From: Klebsiella michiganensis
GTDB taxonomy: Bacteria > Pseudomonadota > Gammaproteobacteria > Enterobacterales > Enterobacteriaceae
Reading direction: 5' to 3'
Assembly (NCBI RefSeq): GCF_002925905.1
Contig: NZ_PRDB01000008.1
Location: 62,001 to 126,000, forward strand
Length of the DNA stretch: 64,000 bases
Shown: one piece after another, positions 1-7,587 of the stretch
Position numbering within the stretch: the stretch's first letter is position 1
Layout: every line of letters starts with the position of its first letter
Program-made: the position numbers and the translations under genes
Notes under the pieces: generated by a model
Told to the model about the DNA's origin: nothing
Seen by the model: the letters and a program-made list of their open reading frames with translations, nothing else
Databases searched by the model: none

Positions 1-716
1 GCGATGGCGTCCTCTTGCGCCGCATTGATGACCACGTCGGCGCCAAACGCTTTCGCCAGCGCCAGGCGGTCGTCCATCGTGTCGATGACCACCAGTTTCT
101 TCGGCGTTTTCAGATGAGCGACCTGCACCATACACAGCCCCAGCGGCCCGGCGCCGGCGATAACAACCACATCATCCAGTTCGATATCACCGCGGCGTAC
201 CGTGTGGATTGCGCAGGCCATAGGTTCGATCAGCGCGGCATCTTCTTCACTTAATGATTCAGGAATTTTGTGAATAATCGCCCGTTCGGAAAAACGCATA
301 TATTCAGCCATACCGCCATCGGCGACATCCTTCTGGAAACCGTAAATATCATGGGTTTCGCACATCCAGTATTTGCCGGTTTTACAGAAACGGCACTCAT
401 GGCAGGGGACAATCTGTTCAGCCAGGATGCGATCGCCAATTTTTAATTGATATTTTTCAGCGGAGCCCGGGCCTAATTCGGCAACCCGACCGTAAAACTC
501 ATGGCCGGGCACCACCGGCGTTTTCACCCACGGATTATCGCCCCAGAACATCGGCGCGCCGTCCTGGGCCTTGCAGTCGCCGGCGCAGATTCCACACCCG
601 TCAACCTTAATGACCACTTCCTTTTCTTTGGCGACCGGGCGGGGAATTTTCTCAAAGCGATAATCCTGGGGACCATGGCAGACAACCGCTTTCATATCTT
701 CAGGTAATTGTTCCAT
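1..716 (-). CDS. Zinc-dependent medium-chain alcohol/polyol dehydrogenase, 3' end outside window
   Basis: NAD(P)-linked oxidation of an alcohol or polyol is expected. The first 238 residues are visible; the C-terminus runs off the window, and family members are usually about 340-370 residues. I read the protein from the reverse strand. It has the catalytic-zinc motif GICAGD (Cys44) and GHE (His72-Glu73), four structural-zinc cysteines at 105, 108, 111 and 119, and the nucleotide-binding motif GAGPLG at 188-193. The ATG at 716 starts MEQLPEDMKAV. The gene lies 116 bases downstream of a DeoR-type regulator on the same strand, which suggests a sugar or sugar-alcohol operon. The closest type I can recall is erythritol/L-threitol dehydrogenase, but the substrate is an inference and could equally be another polyol. 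Confidence 0.85.
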   Translation of the reverse strand, partial: MEQLPEDMKAVVCHGPQDYRFEKIPRPVAKEKEVVIKVDGCGICAGDCKAQDGAPMFWGDNPWVKTPVVPGHEFYGRVAELGPGSAEKYQLKIGDRILAEQIVPCHECRFCKTGKYWMCETHDIYGFQKDVADGGMAEYMRFSERAIIHKIPESLSEEDAALIEPMACAIHTVRRGDIELDDVVVIAGAGPLGLCMVQVAHLKTPKKLVVIDTMDDRLALAKAFGADVVINAAQEDAI

Positions 717-832
717 CGTAAACCTCTTTTTCGGATAAATAATGAAGAGGGATGGTATTGCTGGCGCAATACCCCTCCATCGGGCACAAGGGCTATTCAA
801 TAATAATGCCGGTAGAATATCTGGCAGAGCGG

Positions 833-1630
833 CTATTTAGTCTCGACAATATGTACCTGGTGCTGGCGATAGGTATCAGCTGGTAATTCGTTAGTGATCA
901 ACACATCAATATCCGCCAGATCGCATATTTTATAGAGTGAATAGCGTTCAAACTTACTGCTATCGACCATCAGGATTTTTTGATCGGCAACTTTCAGCAT
1001 CTCCTGCTTCAGCCGGACGTTGACTTCATTGCTGTCTTTTATTTCCAGCCCGGCGTCGAGACCCTGGCAAGAAAAAAACAGCTTATTGACCTTAAAGTTG
1101 TTGATAATGAACTCGGCGACCGGACCGTGAAAATCACCGTGGCGCTCAGAATATTCCCCCCCAACGCTGACTATTCTTATTTTCTTACGACAGGCTAAGG
1201 TTTGAATAATATTCAAAGAATTGGTAATCACGGTCAGCTCGATGTCAGGCAGCTGGCGCGCTAAAAACCAGCAGGAGCTGCTATTATCCATGATAATGCA
1301 CTCATGCTCATGAATAAACTGCAGCGCGCCTTTAGCAATACGCATCTTACGTTCCGGCTGCTCTTTGGTGCGCTTAATAAAGGCCTCGGCTTTATCCACA
1401 AAGTTCCCGTGATTTGTCGGCGTATCGGCAGCTAAAAATGATGCGTTATTTTCAGAAATCATTGCACCGCCAAAGCTGCGAACTATTTTTTTATTTCTCG
1501 CCAGCGCGGTTAAATCCCGGCGAATGGTTTCTGGAGATACACCGAATATCTGTGAGAGCTCATTAACTCTGGCGCATCCTTTTTCTACGACATATTCCAC
1601 AATTAATGAATGACGTTTAACTTGTAACAT
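833..1630 (-). CDS. DeoR/GlpR-family transcriptional regulator
   Basis: Cytoplasmic DNA-binding regulator of the DeoR family, which usually represses sugar-use operons and is released by a phosphorylated sugar. The N-terminal winged helix-turn-helix (about residues 3-60) contains the typical recognition segment GVSPETIRRDL. A DeoR C-terminal sensor domain follows, with NSSS and the segment ITNSLNIIQTL. I chose the ATG at 1630 (265 residues); an in-frame TTG at 1642 would add four residues but has no ribosome binding site, while the ATG has a GAGA-type site just upstream. It is transcribed toward the zinc dehydrogenase and probably controls it. Two 21-bp direct repeats lie 32-88 bases upstream of the start and are its likely operator. 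The inducer is unknown. Confidence 0.85.
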   Translation of the reverse strand: MLQVKRHSLIVEYVVEKGCARVNELSQIFGVSPETIRRDLTALARNKKIVRSFGGAMISENNASFLAADTPTNHGNFVDKAEAFIKRTKEQPERKMRIAKGALQFIHEHECIIMDNSSSCWFLARQLPDIELTVITNSLNIIQTLACRKKIRIVSVGGEYSERHGDFHGPVAEFIINNFKVNKLFFSCQGLDAGLEIKDSNEVNVRLKQEMLKVADQKILMVDSSKFERYSLYKICDLADIDVLITNELPADTYRQHQVHIVETK

Positions 1631-1661
1631 AGACGTTCTCAAGAAAGCATTCAGGATTTAA

Positions 1662-1718
1662 TGACATAAATATAACAAAATCGTCCATATCAGTAAGTGA
1701 CATAAATCATACAAAATC
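1662..1718. repeat. Pair of 21-bp direct repeats upstream of the DeoR gene, likely operator
   Basis: Copies at 1662-1682 and 1698-1718 both begin TGACATAAAT and end ACAAAATC, differing at only three central positions. Their starts are 36 bp apart. They sit in the AT-rich upstream region of the DeoR-type gene. Paired direct repeats are typical of DeoR-family operators. Regulator identity is inferred from position. Confidence 0.55.
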
Positions 1719-1814
1719 AAAACAAGTTTTTAGCTTTTTTTAGTTTGAAGTTGATCATATATATCAGGCAACTTTCATTTTGGATGAAATAAATTTGTGA
1801 TTAAAATCGCAGAA

Positions 1815-1867
1815 TTAGCCGTAATTGTTCGTTTGCTTTAGCCGTATATTCGCTAAAACGGGCAAAC
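1815..1867. repeat. Inverted and direct repeat cluster in the 1631-1952 intergenic region
   Basis: GTTTGC-TTTAGC at 1831-1842 is answered by GCTAAA at 1852-1857 and GCAAAC at 1862-1867, and TTAGCCGTA occurs at both 1815 and 1838. No run of T follows in either direction, so it does not look like a classical terminator. It lies between the unknown membrane gene and the DeoR gene. I see no gene in this 320-base gap. Confidence 0.35.
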
Positions 1868-1952
1868 CCGGTCAAAGCAATAATACCCGTTTATGCCCGA
1901 TTCAGTCAGCGTAATATCCGCCAGGCCTGTGCCGTCTGGATAACACATAACG

Positions 1953-2372
1953 TCAAACCTTGCGGCATCGCCATAGTGTCACGACTTTTGCCGCCTCTGA
2001 GACCAGCAGCAGAGCAATAAAGAAGGCCGCGCTTTTCAACGCCACCGCCTGCGCCAGCCAGACCACCAGCGAAAGCGACGGGAGCATAAAGGCCAGACGC
2101 AGCGGCGTCTGCGCATAGGCCAGCCACGGCGCATAGCGGCTCTGGCGCCAGAAGAGAATCATCGATGCGGGAATGCTGATAGTCAGAATAAAATGAAGGG
2201 TAAACAGCCAGGCGGCCGCGGAGCCCCAGGTTTGCAGCAGCGGTAAAAATGAGAGGATATCGTCGTAAAGCGGTACTCGCCGGTGGTAGATGTTCCAGCC
2301 AATAAACTGCAAGAGATAAAAGAGATCCATCCCACCCCAAAACCAAAAAACGTTTTTTCGTTCCCGATTCAT
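1953..2372 (-). CDS. Small multi-spanning inner membrane protein, unknown function
   Basis: I do not recognise this family. The 139-residue protein starts MNRERKNVFWFW, followed by about four hydrophobic stretches (roughly residues 15-35, 50-75, 88-110 and 112-130), so a four-helix inner membrane protein is likely. The ATG at 2372 follows a good ribosome site (AGGGAT). It lies downstream of pgm on the same strand but is separated from it by a terminator hairpin, so it may depend on read-through or its own promoter. A longer reading frame overlapping it in another phase (1906-2346) is less plausible, because this frame has the better start and a coherent membrane pattern. No function can be assigned. 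Confidence 0.65.
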   Translation of the reverse strand: MNRERKNVFWFWGGMDLFYLLQFIGWNIYHRRVPLYDDILSFLPLLQTWGSAAAWLFTLHFILTISIPASMILFWRQSRYAPWLAYAQTPLRLAFMLPSLSLVVWLAQAVALKSAAFFIALLLVSEAAKVVTLWRCRKV

Positions 2373-2384
2373 CGCTATCCCTGC

Positions 2385-2415
2385 GAAAAAAACAGGCCCT
2401 GAAAAGGGCCTGTTT
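2385..2415 (-). terminator. Rho-independent terminator of pgm
   Basis: On the minus strand a 10-bp stem (arms 2406-2415 and 2390-2399, AAACAGGCCC type) with a 6-base loop is followed by a T run. It lies 13 bases beyond the pgm stop. Confidence 0.8.
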
Positions 2416-2428
2416 ATCGTGCGGTCAA

Positions 2429-4069
2429 TTACGCGTTTTTCAACACTTCGCTGACAATCTCTACCGCTTCTTTCTCAATCTGCTGACGATGTTCAGCGCC
2501 GAGGAAGCTTTCGCAGTAGATTTTATAGGCATCTTCGGTACCTGACGGACGCGCGGCGAACCAGCCGTTGTCGGTCATCACCTTCAGACCGCCAATCGCC
2601 GCCCCGTTGCCCGGCGCCGCGGTCAGACGCGCGGTAATCGGATCGCCTGCCAGGGTGCTGGCGCTCACCATTTCCGGGGAGAGCTTAGACAGCGCCGCTT
2701 TCTGGGCAGACGTCGCGGAAGCCTGCAGACGGTTGTAGCTTGGCGCACCAAAGCGCTCTGCCAGCTCGTCGTAGTGCTGCTGCGGGTTTTTGCCGGTGAC
2801 TGCGGTGATTTCCGCCGCCAGCAGGCACATGATGATGCCGTCTTTGTCGGTCGACCACGGCGTGCCGTCAAAGCGCAGGAACGACGCCCCCGCGCTCTCT
2901 TCGCCGCCGAAGCCGAAGCTGCCGTCAAACAGGCCGTCAACGAACCACTTAAAGCCAACCGGTACTTCCACCAGTTTGCGCCCCAGATCGTTGACTACGC
3001 GGTCAATCATCGCCGAGGAGACCAGGGTTTTACCGACAGCCACATCTTTGCCCCACTGCGGGCGATGCTGGAACAGGTAGTTAATCGCCACCGCCAGGTA
3101 GTGGTTCGGGTTCATTAACCCGGCCGGCGTGACGATACCGTGACGGTCGTAATCCGGGTCATTGGCGAAGGCCAGGTCAAACTTGTCGCGCAGCGCCAGC
3201 AGGCCCGCCATCGCGCACTCGGAGGAGCAGTCCATGCGGATTGCGCCGTCTTTATCGAGGTGCATAAAGCGGAAGGTCTGATCGACGTGGTCGTTAACGA
3301 TGGTCAGGTTGAGATTGTAATGCTCAGCGATACGCTTCCAGTATTCGATACCGGAGCCGCCCAGCGGATCGACGCCCAGCGTCAGTCCGGCTTTCTGGAT
3401 CGCCGCCATATCGACGATATCCGCCAGCCCTTCAATAAACGGCTGCACCAGATCCTGCTCTGTGACGTGGCCGGAGGCCAGCGCCGCATCAAGAGAAATA
3501 CGCTTCACGCCCTGCAGACCGGCAGCCAGCAGTTCGTTGGCGCGATTCTCTACCACCTTAGTCACGTTGGTATCCGCCGGGCCGCCGTTAGGCGGGTTGT
3601 ACTTGATACCACCGTCTTCCGGCGGGTTGTGGGACGGCGTGATAACAATACCGTCAGCCAGCGGGCCGCCCTTCTTGTTGTGCACCAGAATCGCATTGGA
3701 AATCGCCGGCGTCGGGGTGAAGCCGTTGTTTTCCTGAACGATGACGTCAACGCCGTTCGCCGCCAGCACTTCCAGTACGGAAATGAAAGCCGGTTCGGAG
3801 AGTGCGTGTGTGTCCTTACCAACATAGCATGGGCCGGTGATCCCGTTCTTCGCGCGATCTTCAGCAATTGCCTGAGCAATCGCCAGAATATGCTGCTCGT
3901 TGAAGTTGTGGCGCGCCGCGCTGCCGCGGTGACCGGAGGTGCCAAACTTCACTGCATGTTCCGCGTTGCCAACTTCCGGCTTCAGCACATAGTACTGGGC
4001 AGTCAGTTGGGCGACGTTAATCAAATCACTCTGTTGCGCAGGTTGACCCGCGCGCTTATCGATTGCCAT
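2429..4069 (-). CDS. pgm: Phosphoglucomutase
   Basis: Interconverts glucose-1-phosphate and glucose-6-phosphate, supplying glucose-1-P for glycogen, UDP-glucose and capsule or LPS sugars. The 546-residue protein matches E. coli Pgm almost throughout. The phosphoserine loop [11 protein letters not shown] lies near residue 146, the metal loop is DPDYDRHG, the sugar loop includes GGEESAGAS, and the C-terminal phosphate loop is [12 protein letters not shown] chose the ATG at 4069 ([10 protein letters not shown]), preceded by AAGGA; an upstream in-frame ATG at 4090 lacks a ribosome site and would add residues absent from the family. It lies 31 bases downstream of seqA on the same strand, the usual seqA-pgm operon. 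Confidence 0.97.
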   Translation of the reverse strand: MAIDKRAGQPAQQSDLINVAQLTAQYYVLKPEVGNAEHAVKFGTSGHRGSAARHNFNEQHILAIAQAIAEDRAKNGITGPCYVGKDTHALSEPAFISVLEVLAANGVDVIVQENNGFTPTPAISNAILVHNKKGGPLADGIVITPSHNPPEDGGIKYNPPNGGPADTNVTKVVENRANELLAAGLQGVKRISLDAALASGHVTEQDLVQPFIEGLADIVDMAAIQKAGLTLGVDPLGGSGIEYWKRIAEHYNLNLTIVNDHVDQTFRFMHLDKDGAIRMDCSSECAMAGLLALRDKFDLAFANDPDYDRHGIVTPAGLMNPNHYLAVAINYLFQHRPQWGKDVAVGKTLVSSAMIDRVVNDLGRKLVEVPVGFKWFVDGLFDGSFGFGGEESAGASFLRFDGTPWSTDKDGIIMCLLAAEITAVTGKNPQQHYDELAERFGAPSYNRLQASATSAQKAALSKLSPEMVSASTLAGDPITARLTAAPGNGAAIGGLKVMTDNGWFAARPSGTEDAYKIYCESFLGAEHRQQIEKEAVEIVSEVLKNA

Positions 4070-4100
4070 TGCCTGATCCTTCTGGTGCAAAGTTAACTAA

Positions 4101-4649
4101 CTAGATCGTACCGCAAACCTTTTCGATCAATTCCGCAGGGAACTGCATTGACTGCATGATATGTTCGATCATGCTGCATTTGCGACCGGTATTGGTATTT
4201 GTAATGACCCACCACGGCGTTCCCGGTACCTGCTTAGGTTTCGTCTGATTACCGTTTTTCTGCAGCGTGCGTTCATCCTCAGCGAAATAAACGCGGGTGC
4301 GCCCGTGCAGGGACTCGGTCGCCTCGGCAAACGCTTTGCTGTCTAAGGCGTAGAGGGTGGTCAGAACCAGCATGAAACGGTTTACCGCGCGCTTTTGTTC
4401 AGCGTACTCATCAGATAACAGCAGCTCACGCATAGCGCGAACTTTATCTTTCAGAGGATTGGCGGGTTTCACTTCAACGACAGTCGTTGGCGCAGGGGCC
4501 GGAGCGGCTTTCGCTACCGGTGCGACAGGCTGGGAAACGGCGGAAAACTTCAACATGCGCCGTAAAATGTCGGATGCGCTCTCGCCAATATGCTTGGTGT
4601 GGCTGGCAATATAGCTATAGAGTTCATCATCAACTTCAATTGTTTTCAT
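4101..4649 (-). CDS. seqA: Replication initiation negative regulator SeqA
   Basis: Binds hemimethylated GATC sites, sequesters oriC after initiation and organises new DNA behind forks. The 182-residue protein has the N-terminal oligomerisation helices (MKTIEVDDELYSYIASHT, residues 1-35), a variable Ala/Pro/Val-rich linker (about 40-70) and the C-terminal DNA-binding domain with NGNQTKPKQVPGTP and ITNTNTGRK. It closely matches E. coli SeqA (181 residues), differing mainly in the linker. The ATG at 4649 is chosen because it begins the conserved MKTIEVDD; upstream in-frame codons are unrelated. It is divergent from ybfF and cotranscribed with pgm. Confidence 0.97.
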   Translation of the reverse strand: MKTIEVDDELYSYIASHTKHIGESASDILRRMLKFSAVSQPVAPVAKAAPAPAPTTVVEVKPANPLKDKVRAMRELLLSDEYAEQKRAVNRFMLVLTTLYALDSKAFAEATESLHGRTRVYFAEDERTLQKNGNQTKPKQVPGTPWWVITNTNTGRKCSMIEHIMQSMQFPAELIEKVCGTI

Positions 4650-4833
4650 CTTAATCCAGTGCGATATCTTTTTCTGAATACAAGTTGTCGGGATTATAGG
4701 GACAAATCCCAACCGCGGATAGCGTCAAACCAGGATGGCGGTAAAACTCGGATATCTTCCGGGTCTTGCAGCCGGATGGCAGAATGTCCAACATAATACC
4801 CTAACCCGACGGAGCGAAAAAAAGAACTTTGCC

Positions 4834-5607
4834 ATGAAATTAAATAGCCGAGCGCAATCTGCACAGAATCCGCACAATAATCCCCCTATCGTCCTGGTCC
4901 ACGGCCTTTTTGGCAGCCTGGATAATCTTGGGATCCTCGCCCGCGATCTGGTTCTCGATCGCGATATTATCCAGGTCGACATGCGAAACCACGGCCTTTC
5001 GCCACGCTCGCCTGACATGACCTATCCCGCGATGGCCCAGGATCTGCTTGATATTCTCAATGAATCACAGATTGAGAAAGCCACCTTTATTGGTCACTCA
5101 ATGGGCGGTAAAGCGGTGATGGCGCTGAGCGCGCTGGCCCCGGAGCGCATCGCGGGCCTGGTCGCCATTGATATCGCCCCGGTGGATTATCACGTCCGCC
5201 GCCATGATGAAATCTTCGCCGCCATCAATGCCGTCACCGACGCGGGGGCCGCTACGCGTCAGCAGGCGGCGACGGTCATGCGCCAGCACCTTAACGAAGA
5301 GGGCGTGATTCAGTTTCTGTTAAAATCTTTCGTGGACGGCCAGTGGCGGTTTAACGTACCGGTGCTGTGGGAGCAGTACGATAATATCGTCGGCTGGCAA
5401 ACCGTTCCGCCCTGGCCGCATCCGGCGCTGTTTATCCCGGGCGGCAACTCCCCCTACGTCACCGATGCCTACCGCGAGACTTTATTAGCTCAGTTTCCCC
5501 AGGCGCGCGCGCACGTTATCGCCGGCGCCGGGCACTGGGTGCATGCAGAAAAACCGGAGGCCGTTATCCGCGCGATCCGTCGTTATTTGACCTCTATCGC
5601 CGCGTAA
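4834..5607 (+). CDS. ybfF: Alpha/beta-hydrolase esterase YbfF
   Basis: Cytoplasmic alpha/beta-hydrolase; the E. coli homologue has esterase activity on acyl substrates, but the physiological substrate is unsettled. The oxyanion segment is VLVHGLFGSLDN (about residues 20-31), the nucleophile elbow GHSMGG carries the catalytic Ser, and the C-terminal GAGHWVHAE carries the catalytic His. The length is 257 residues against 254 in E. coli. The ATG at 4834 (MKLNSRAQSAQN) is chosen because it aligns with E. coli; the open frame extends upstream to 4735 with no family similarity. It is divergent from seqA. Three GATC sites lie within 29 bp at 4932-4960. Confidence 0.95.
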   Translation: MKLNSRAQSAQNPHNNPPIVLVHGLFGSLDNLGILARDLVLDRDIIQVDMRNHGLSPRSPDMTYPAMAQDLLDILNESQIEKATFIGHSMGGKAVMALSALAPERIAGLVAIDIAPVDYHVRRHDEIFAAINAVTDAGAATRQQAATVMRQHLNEEGVIQFLLKSFVDGQWRFNVPVLWEQYDNIVGWQTVPPWPHPALFIPGGNSPYVTDAYRETLLAQFPQARAHVIAGAGHWVHAEKPEAVIRAIRRYLTSIAA

Positions 5608-5740
5608 CTGCCTAAAATATACTCGACCGCGCGGCTTAATGCCCGCGGCCGTTGGCGCAGCCCGTCGCCTGATGTATTATGGCGCGCTGTCTGCGTCGGC
5701 TATGCCCGATAGCTTGTTTCCCCCGAAGTCACTCTGAATC

Positions 5741-6034
5741 ATGGCAAAAGAACAAACGGACCGTACGACATTAGATTTGTTCGCAACTGAGCGTCGGCCG
5801 GGTAGACCGAAAACGAATCCGCTTTCGCGCGATGAACAGCTGCGCATCAACAAACGCAATCAGCTTAAACGCGATAAGAGTCGCGGTCTGAAGCGCGTGG
5901 AGCTAAAGCTCAATGCCGATGCTGTCGATGCGCTTAATGAGCTGGCCGAAGCCCGTAACATGAACCGCAGCGATCTCATCGAAGAGATGCTGATGAACCA
6001 GCTGGCAGCCCTGCGCGGCCAGGATAAAGCCTAA
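5741..6034 (+). CDS. ybfE: LexA-regulated ribbon-helix-helix protein YbfE
   Basis: Small 97-residue protein, nearly identical to E. coli YbfE, which is listed as a LexA-regulated protein of unknown role. The basic N-terminal region contains ERRPGRPKTNPLSRDE. The C-terminal part (about residues 48-85, LKRVELKLNADAVDALNELA and NRSDLIEEML) fits a ribbon-helix-helix DNA-binding fold. It lies ahead of fldA on the same strand. I could not see a convincing CTG-N10-CAG SOS box upstream, so SOS control is known for the family but not shown here. Confidence 0.93.
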   Translation: MAKEQTDRTTLDLFATERRPGRPKTNPLSRDEQLRINKRNQLKRDKSRGLKRVELKLNADAVDALNELAEARNMNRSDLIEEMLMNQLAALRGQDKA

Positions 6035-6183
6035 AACCCTCAAAAAATAAGCTTTCGTGTAGCAGAGTGTGCAGTTGGGCGTGATTGCTGTTTCCGCGCC
6101 CTTCTCAGTTCTGCTATCATTGCCCCTATCTGCGGGCATTACGCCACTACCACATCATTAAGTTTCAAGAGGTTATTTTACTC

Positions 6184-6714
6184 ATGGCAATCATCGGCAT
6201 CTTTTTTGGCAGCGACACCGGCAACACCGAAAATATTGCAAAAATGATCCAAAAGCAGCTTGGTAAAGACGTTGCTGATGTTCACGACATTGCCAAAAGC
6301 AGCAAAGAGGATCTGGAAGCTCACGATATCCTGCTGCTCGGCATTCCCACCTGGTACTACGGCGAAGCCCAGTGCGACTGGGACGATTTTTTCCCGACGC
6401 TGGAAGAGATCGATTTCAATGGCAAACTGGTGGCTCTGTTTGGCTGTGGCGATCAGGAGGACTATGCTGAATACTTCTGTGATGCGCTGGGGACTATCCG
6501 CGATATCATCGAACCGCGCGGCGCAACTATCGTTGGCCATTGGCCGACCGCCGGCTACCATTTTGAAGCCTCTAAAGGCCTGGCCGATGACGATCACTTT
6601 GTTGGCCTGGCCATTGACGAAGACCGTCAGCCTGAGCTGACTAACGAACGCGTGGAAAAATGGGTAAAACAGATTTCTGAAGAGCTGCACCTCGAAGAAA
6701 TCAAGAATGCCTGA
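6184..6714 (+). CDS. fldA: Flavodoxin 1
   Basis: Essential FMN electron carrier that feeds IspG/IspH, biotin synthase, methionine synthase and pyruvate formate-lyase activation. The 176-residue protein equals E. coli FldA in length. The FMN phosphate loop GSDTGNTEN is at about residues 8-16, the aromatic flavin contacts lie in [14 protein letters not shown] (about 55-68), and [12 protein letters not shown] follows at about 93-104. The ATG at 6184 (MAIIGIFFG) is chosen because it begins the conserved first strand; the frame stays open upstream from 6085 without similarity. fur follows on the same strand after a 291-base gap that holds the uof leader. Confidence 0.97.
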   Translation: MAIIGIFFGSDTGNTENIAKMIQKQLGKDVADVHDIAKSSKEDLEAHDILLLGIPTWYYGEAQCDWDDFFPTLEEIDFNGKLVALFGCGDQEDYAEYFCDALGTIRDIIEPRGATIVGHWPTAGYHFEASKGLADDDHFVGLAIDEDRQPELTNERVEKWVKQISEELHLEEIKNA

Positions 6715-6920
6715 GTCTGAACGGCGTAATCCTCAGGTTTCGCCGAATTGATAGATAAAAGCAATCAAAGTTATAGCTACAAGTTTTTAACTTTTAATCA
6801 CATATCTGTACAATGTCCTCTGATTTAACGGGGTCGCGTGAAGCACTTTGTAGCGAGTGCCTCGTTTTTGACAGCATACAAGGCCCGATGCTTGCAGTTT
6901 TCATTTCACCATGGCAGTTC

Positions 6921-6939
6921 TATAATGAGACGCATTACA
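6921..6939. promoter_or_regulatory. Fur box overlapping the fur promoter -10 and the uof start
   Basis: TATAATGAGACGCATTACA matches the 19-bp Fur consensus at 13 positions, including the arms ATAATGA and CATTA. It covers a perfect TATAAT at 6921-6926, with TTTTCA at 6898-6903 as a weak -35 at 17-bp spacing, and also the ATG at 6925 of the leader ORF. This implies autoregulation of fur, as in E. coli. Confidence 0.6.
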
Positions 6940-6969
6940 TCGGGTGATTCTCTGTATTACTTCCGCTGA
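6925..6969 (+). CDS. Upstream half of the split fur leader peptide (uof-like)
   Basis: A 14-codon reading frame starting MRRITSGDSL and ending YYFR, placed where E. coli has the start of uof, the leader whose translation is coupled to fur and blocked by the sRNA RyhB. As I recall it, E. coli uof is one 28-codon frame. Here the frame stops at a TGA (6967-6969) that shares its last base with the ATG of a second 14-codon frame. No strong Shine-Dalgarno is visible. Translation is inferred from position and coupling geometry. Confidence 0.45.
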   Translation: MRRITSGDSLYYFR

Positions 6970-7013
6970 TGGAAGTAGATCGTTTAGCAACAGGACAGAT
7001 TCCGCATGACTGA
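6969..7013 (+). CDS. Downstream half of the split fur leader peptide, overlapping fur
   Basis: A 14-codon frame, MEVDRLATGQIPHD, that resembles the C-terminal half of E. coli Uof (recalled as ending NRLVTGQIPHD). It begins in a TGATG overlap with the upstream mini-ORF and its stop (7011-7013) lies just inside fur, whose ATG is at 7006. This geometry would allow ribosomes to pass from leader to fur by termination-reinitiation. It has no ribosome site of its own, which fits coupled translation. Confidence 0.5.
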   Translation: MEVDRLATGQIPHD

Positions 7014-7458
7014 CAACAATACCGCATTAAAGAAAGCTGGCCTGAAAGTGACGCTTCCGAGATTAAAAATCCTGGAAGTGCTGCAAGGACCGGATAACCA
7101 TCATGTCAGTGCGGAAGACTTATACAAACGCCTGATTGATATGGGTGAAGAGATTGGCCTGGCTACCGTCTACCGCGTACTGAACCAGTTCGACGACGCC
7201 GGCATCGTCACCCGTCATAATTTCGAAGGCGGTAAATCCGTTTTTGAACTGACGCAGCAGCATCATCACGATCACCTGATTTGCCTCGACTGCGGCAAAG
7301 TGATCGAATTTAGCGATGATTCCATCGAAGCGCGCCAGCGTGAAATTGCCGCAAGGCACGGTATTCGCCTGACTAACCACAGCCTGTACCTGTACGGCCA
7401 CTGCGCAGAAGGCGACTGCCGCGAAGATGAACATGCCCACGACGCGGCAGAGAAATAA
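7006..7458 (+). CDS. fur: Ferric uptake regulator Fur
   Basis: Iron-sensing dimeric repressor of siderophore, iron uptake and many other genes. The 150-residue protein has the winged-helix DNA-binding domain (residues 1-82, LKVTLPRLKILEVL and GLATVYRVLNQFDDAGIV) and the C-terminal metal/dimerisation domain, with the His-rich QQHHHDHLICLDCGKV, a second zinc CxxC pair near the end (GHCAEGDC) and an acidic/His tail. The ATG at 7006 has AGGA 10 bases upstream and overlaps the leader frame ending at 7013. A Fur box lies in its promoter and a strong terminator follows 22 bases after the stop. Confidence 0.98.
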   Translation: MTDNNTALKKAGLKVTLPRLKILEVLQGPDNHHVSAEDLYKRLIDMGEEIGLATVYRVLNQFDDAGIVTRHNFEGGKSVFELTQQHHHDHLICLDCGKVIEFSDDSIEARQREIAARHGIRLTNHSLYLYGHCAEGDCREDEHAHDAAEK

Positions 7459-7480
7459 TCACCGCATCGTATACCGCCAA

Positions 7481-7508
7481 AAGCCAACCTGAAGGTTGGC
7501 TTTTTTTT
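7481..7508 (+). terminator. Rho-independent terminator of fur
   Basis: A 10-bp stem AAGCCAACCT/AGGTTGGCTT with a two-base centre is followed by eight T, 22 bases after the fur stop. Confidence 0.88.
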
Positions 7509-7587
7509 GCCCGGAATCTGCCGCCTCTTTCTCTCGCGCTGCAATACGTTTACTGTCAGTGCATCCTGACGTGTACGGAGAGTCGAC

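Noticed and set aside
1906-2346. Longer overlapping frame competing with the membrane gene at 1953-2372
   Set aside because: The frame at 1953-2372 has a good ribosome site and a coherent membrane-helix pattern; this one begins inside it and looks like a phase shadow.
3140-4096. A 318-codon open frame antisense to pgm
   Set aside because: It has no recognisable motif, is rich in Arg, Val and Gln as expected from reversed codons, and lies wholly under pgm.
5608-5740. LexA box expected ahead of ybfE
   Set aside because: I could not find a convincing CTG-N10-CAG element here, so no SOS operator is annotated.
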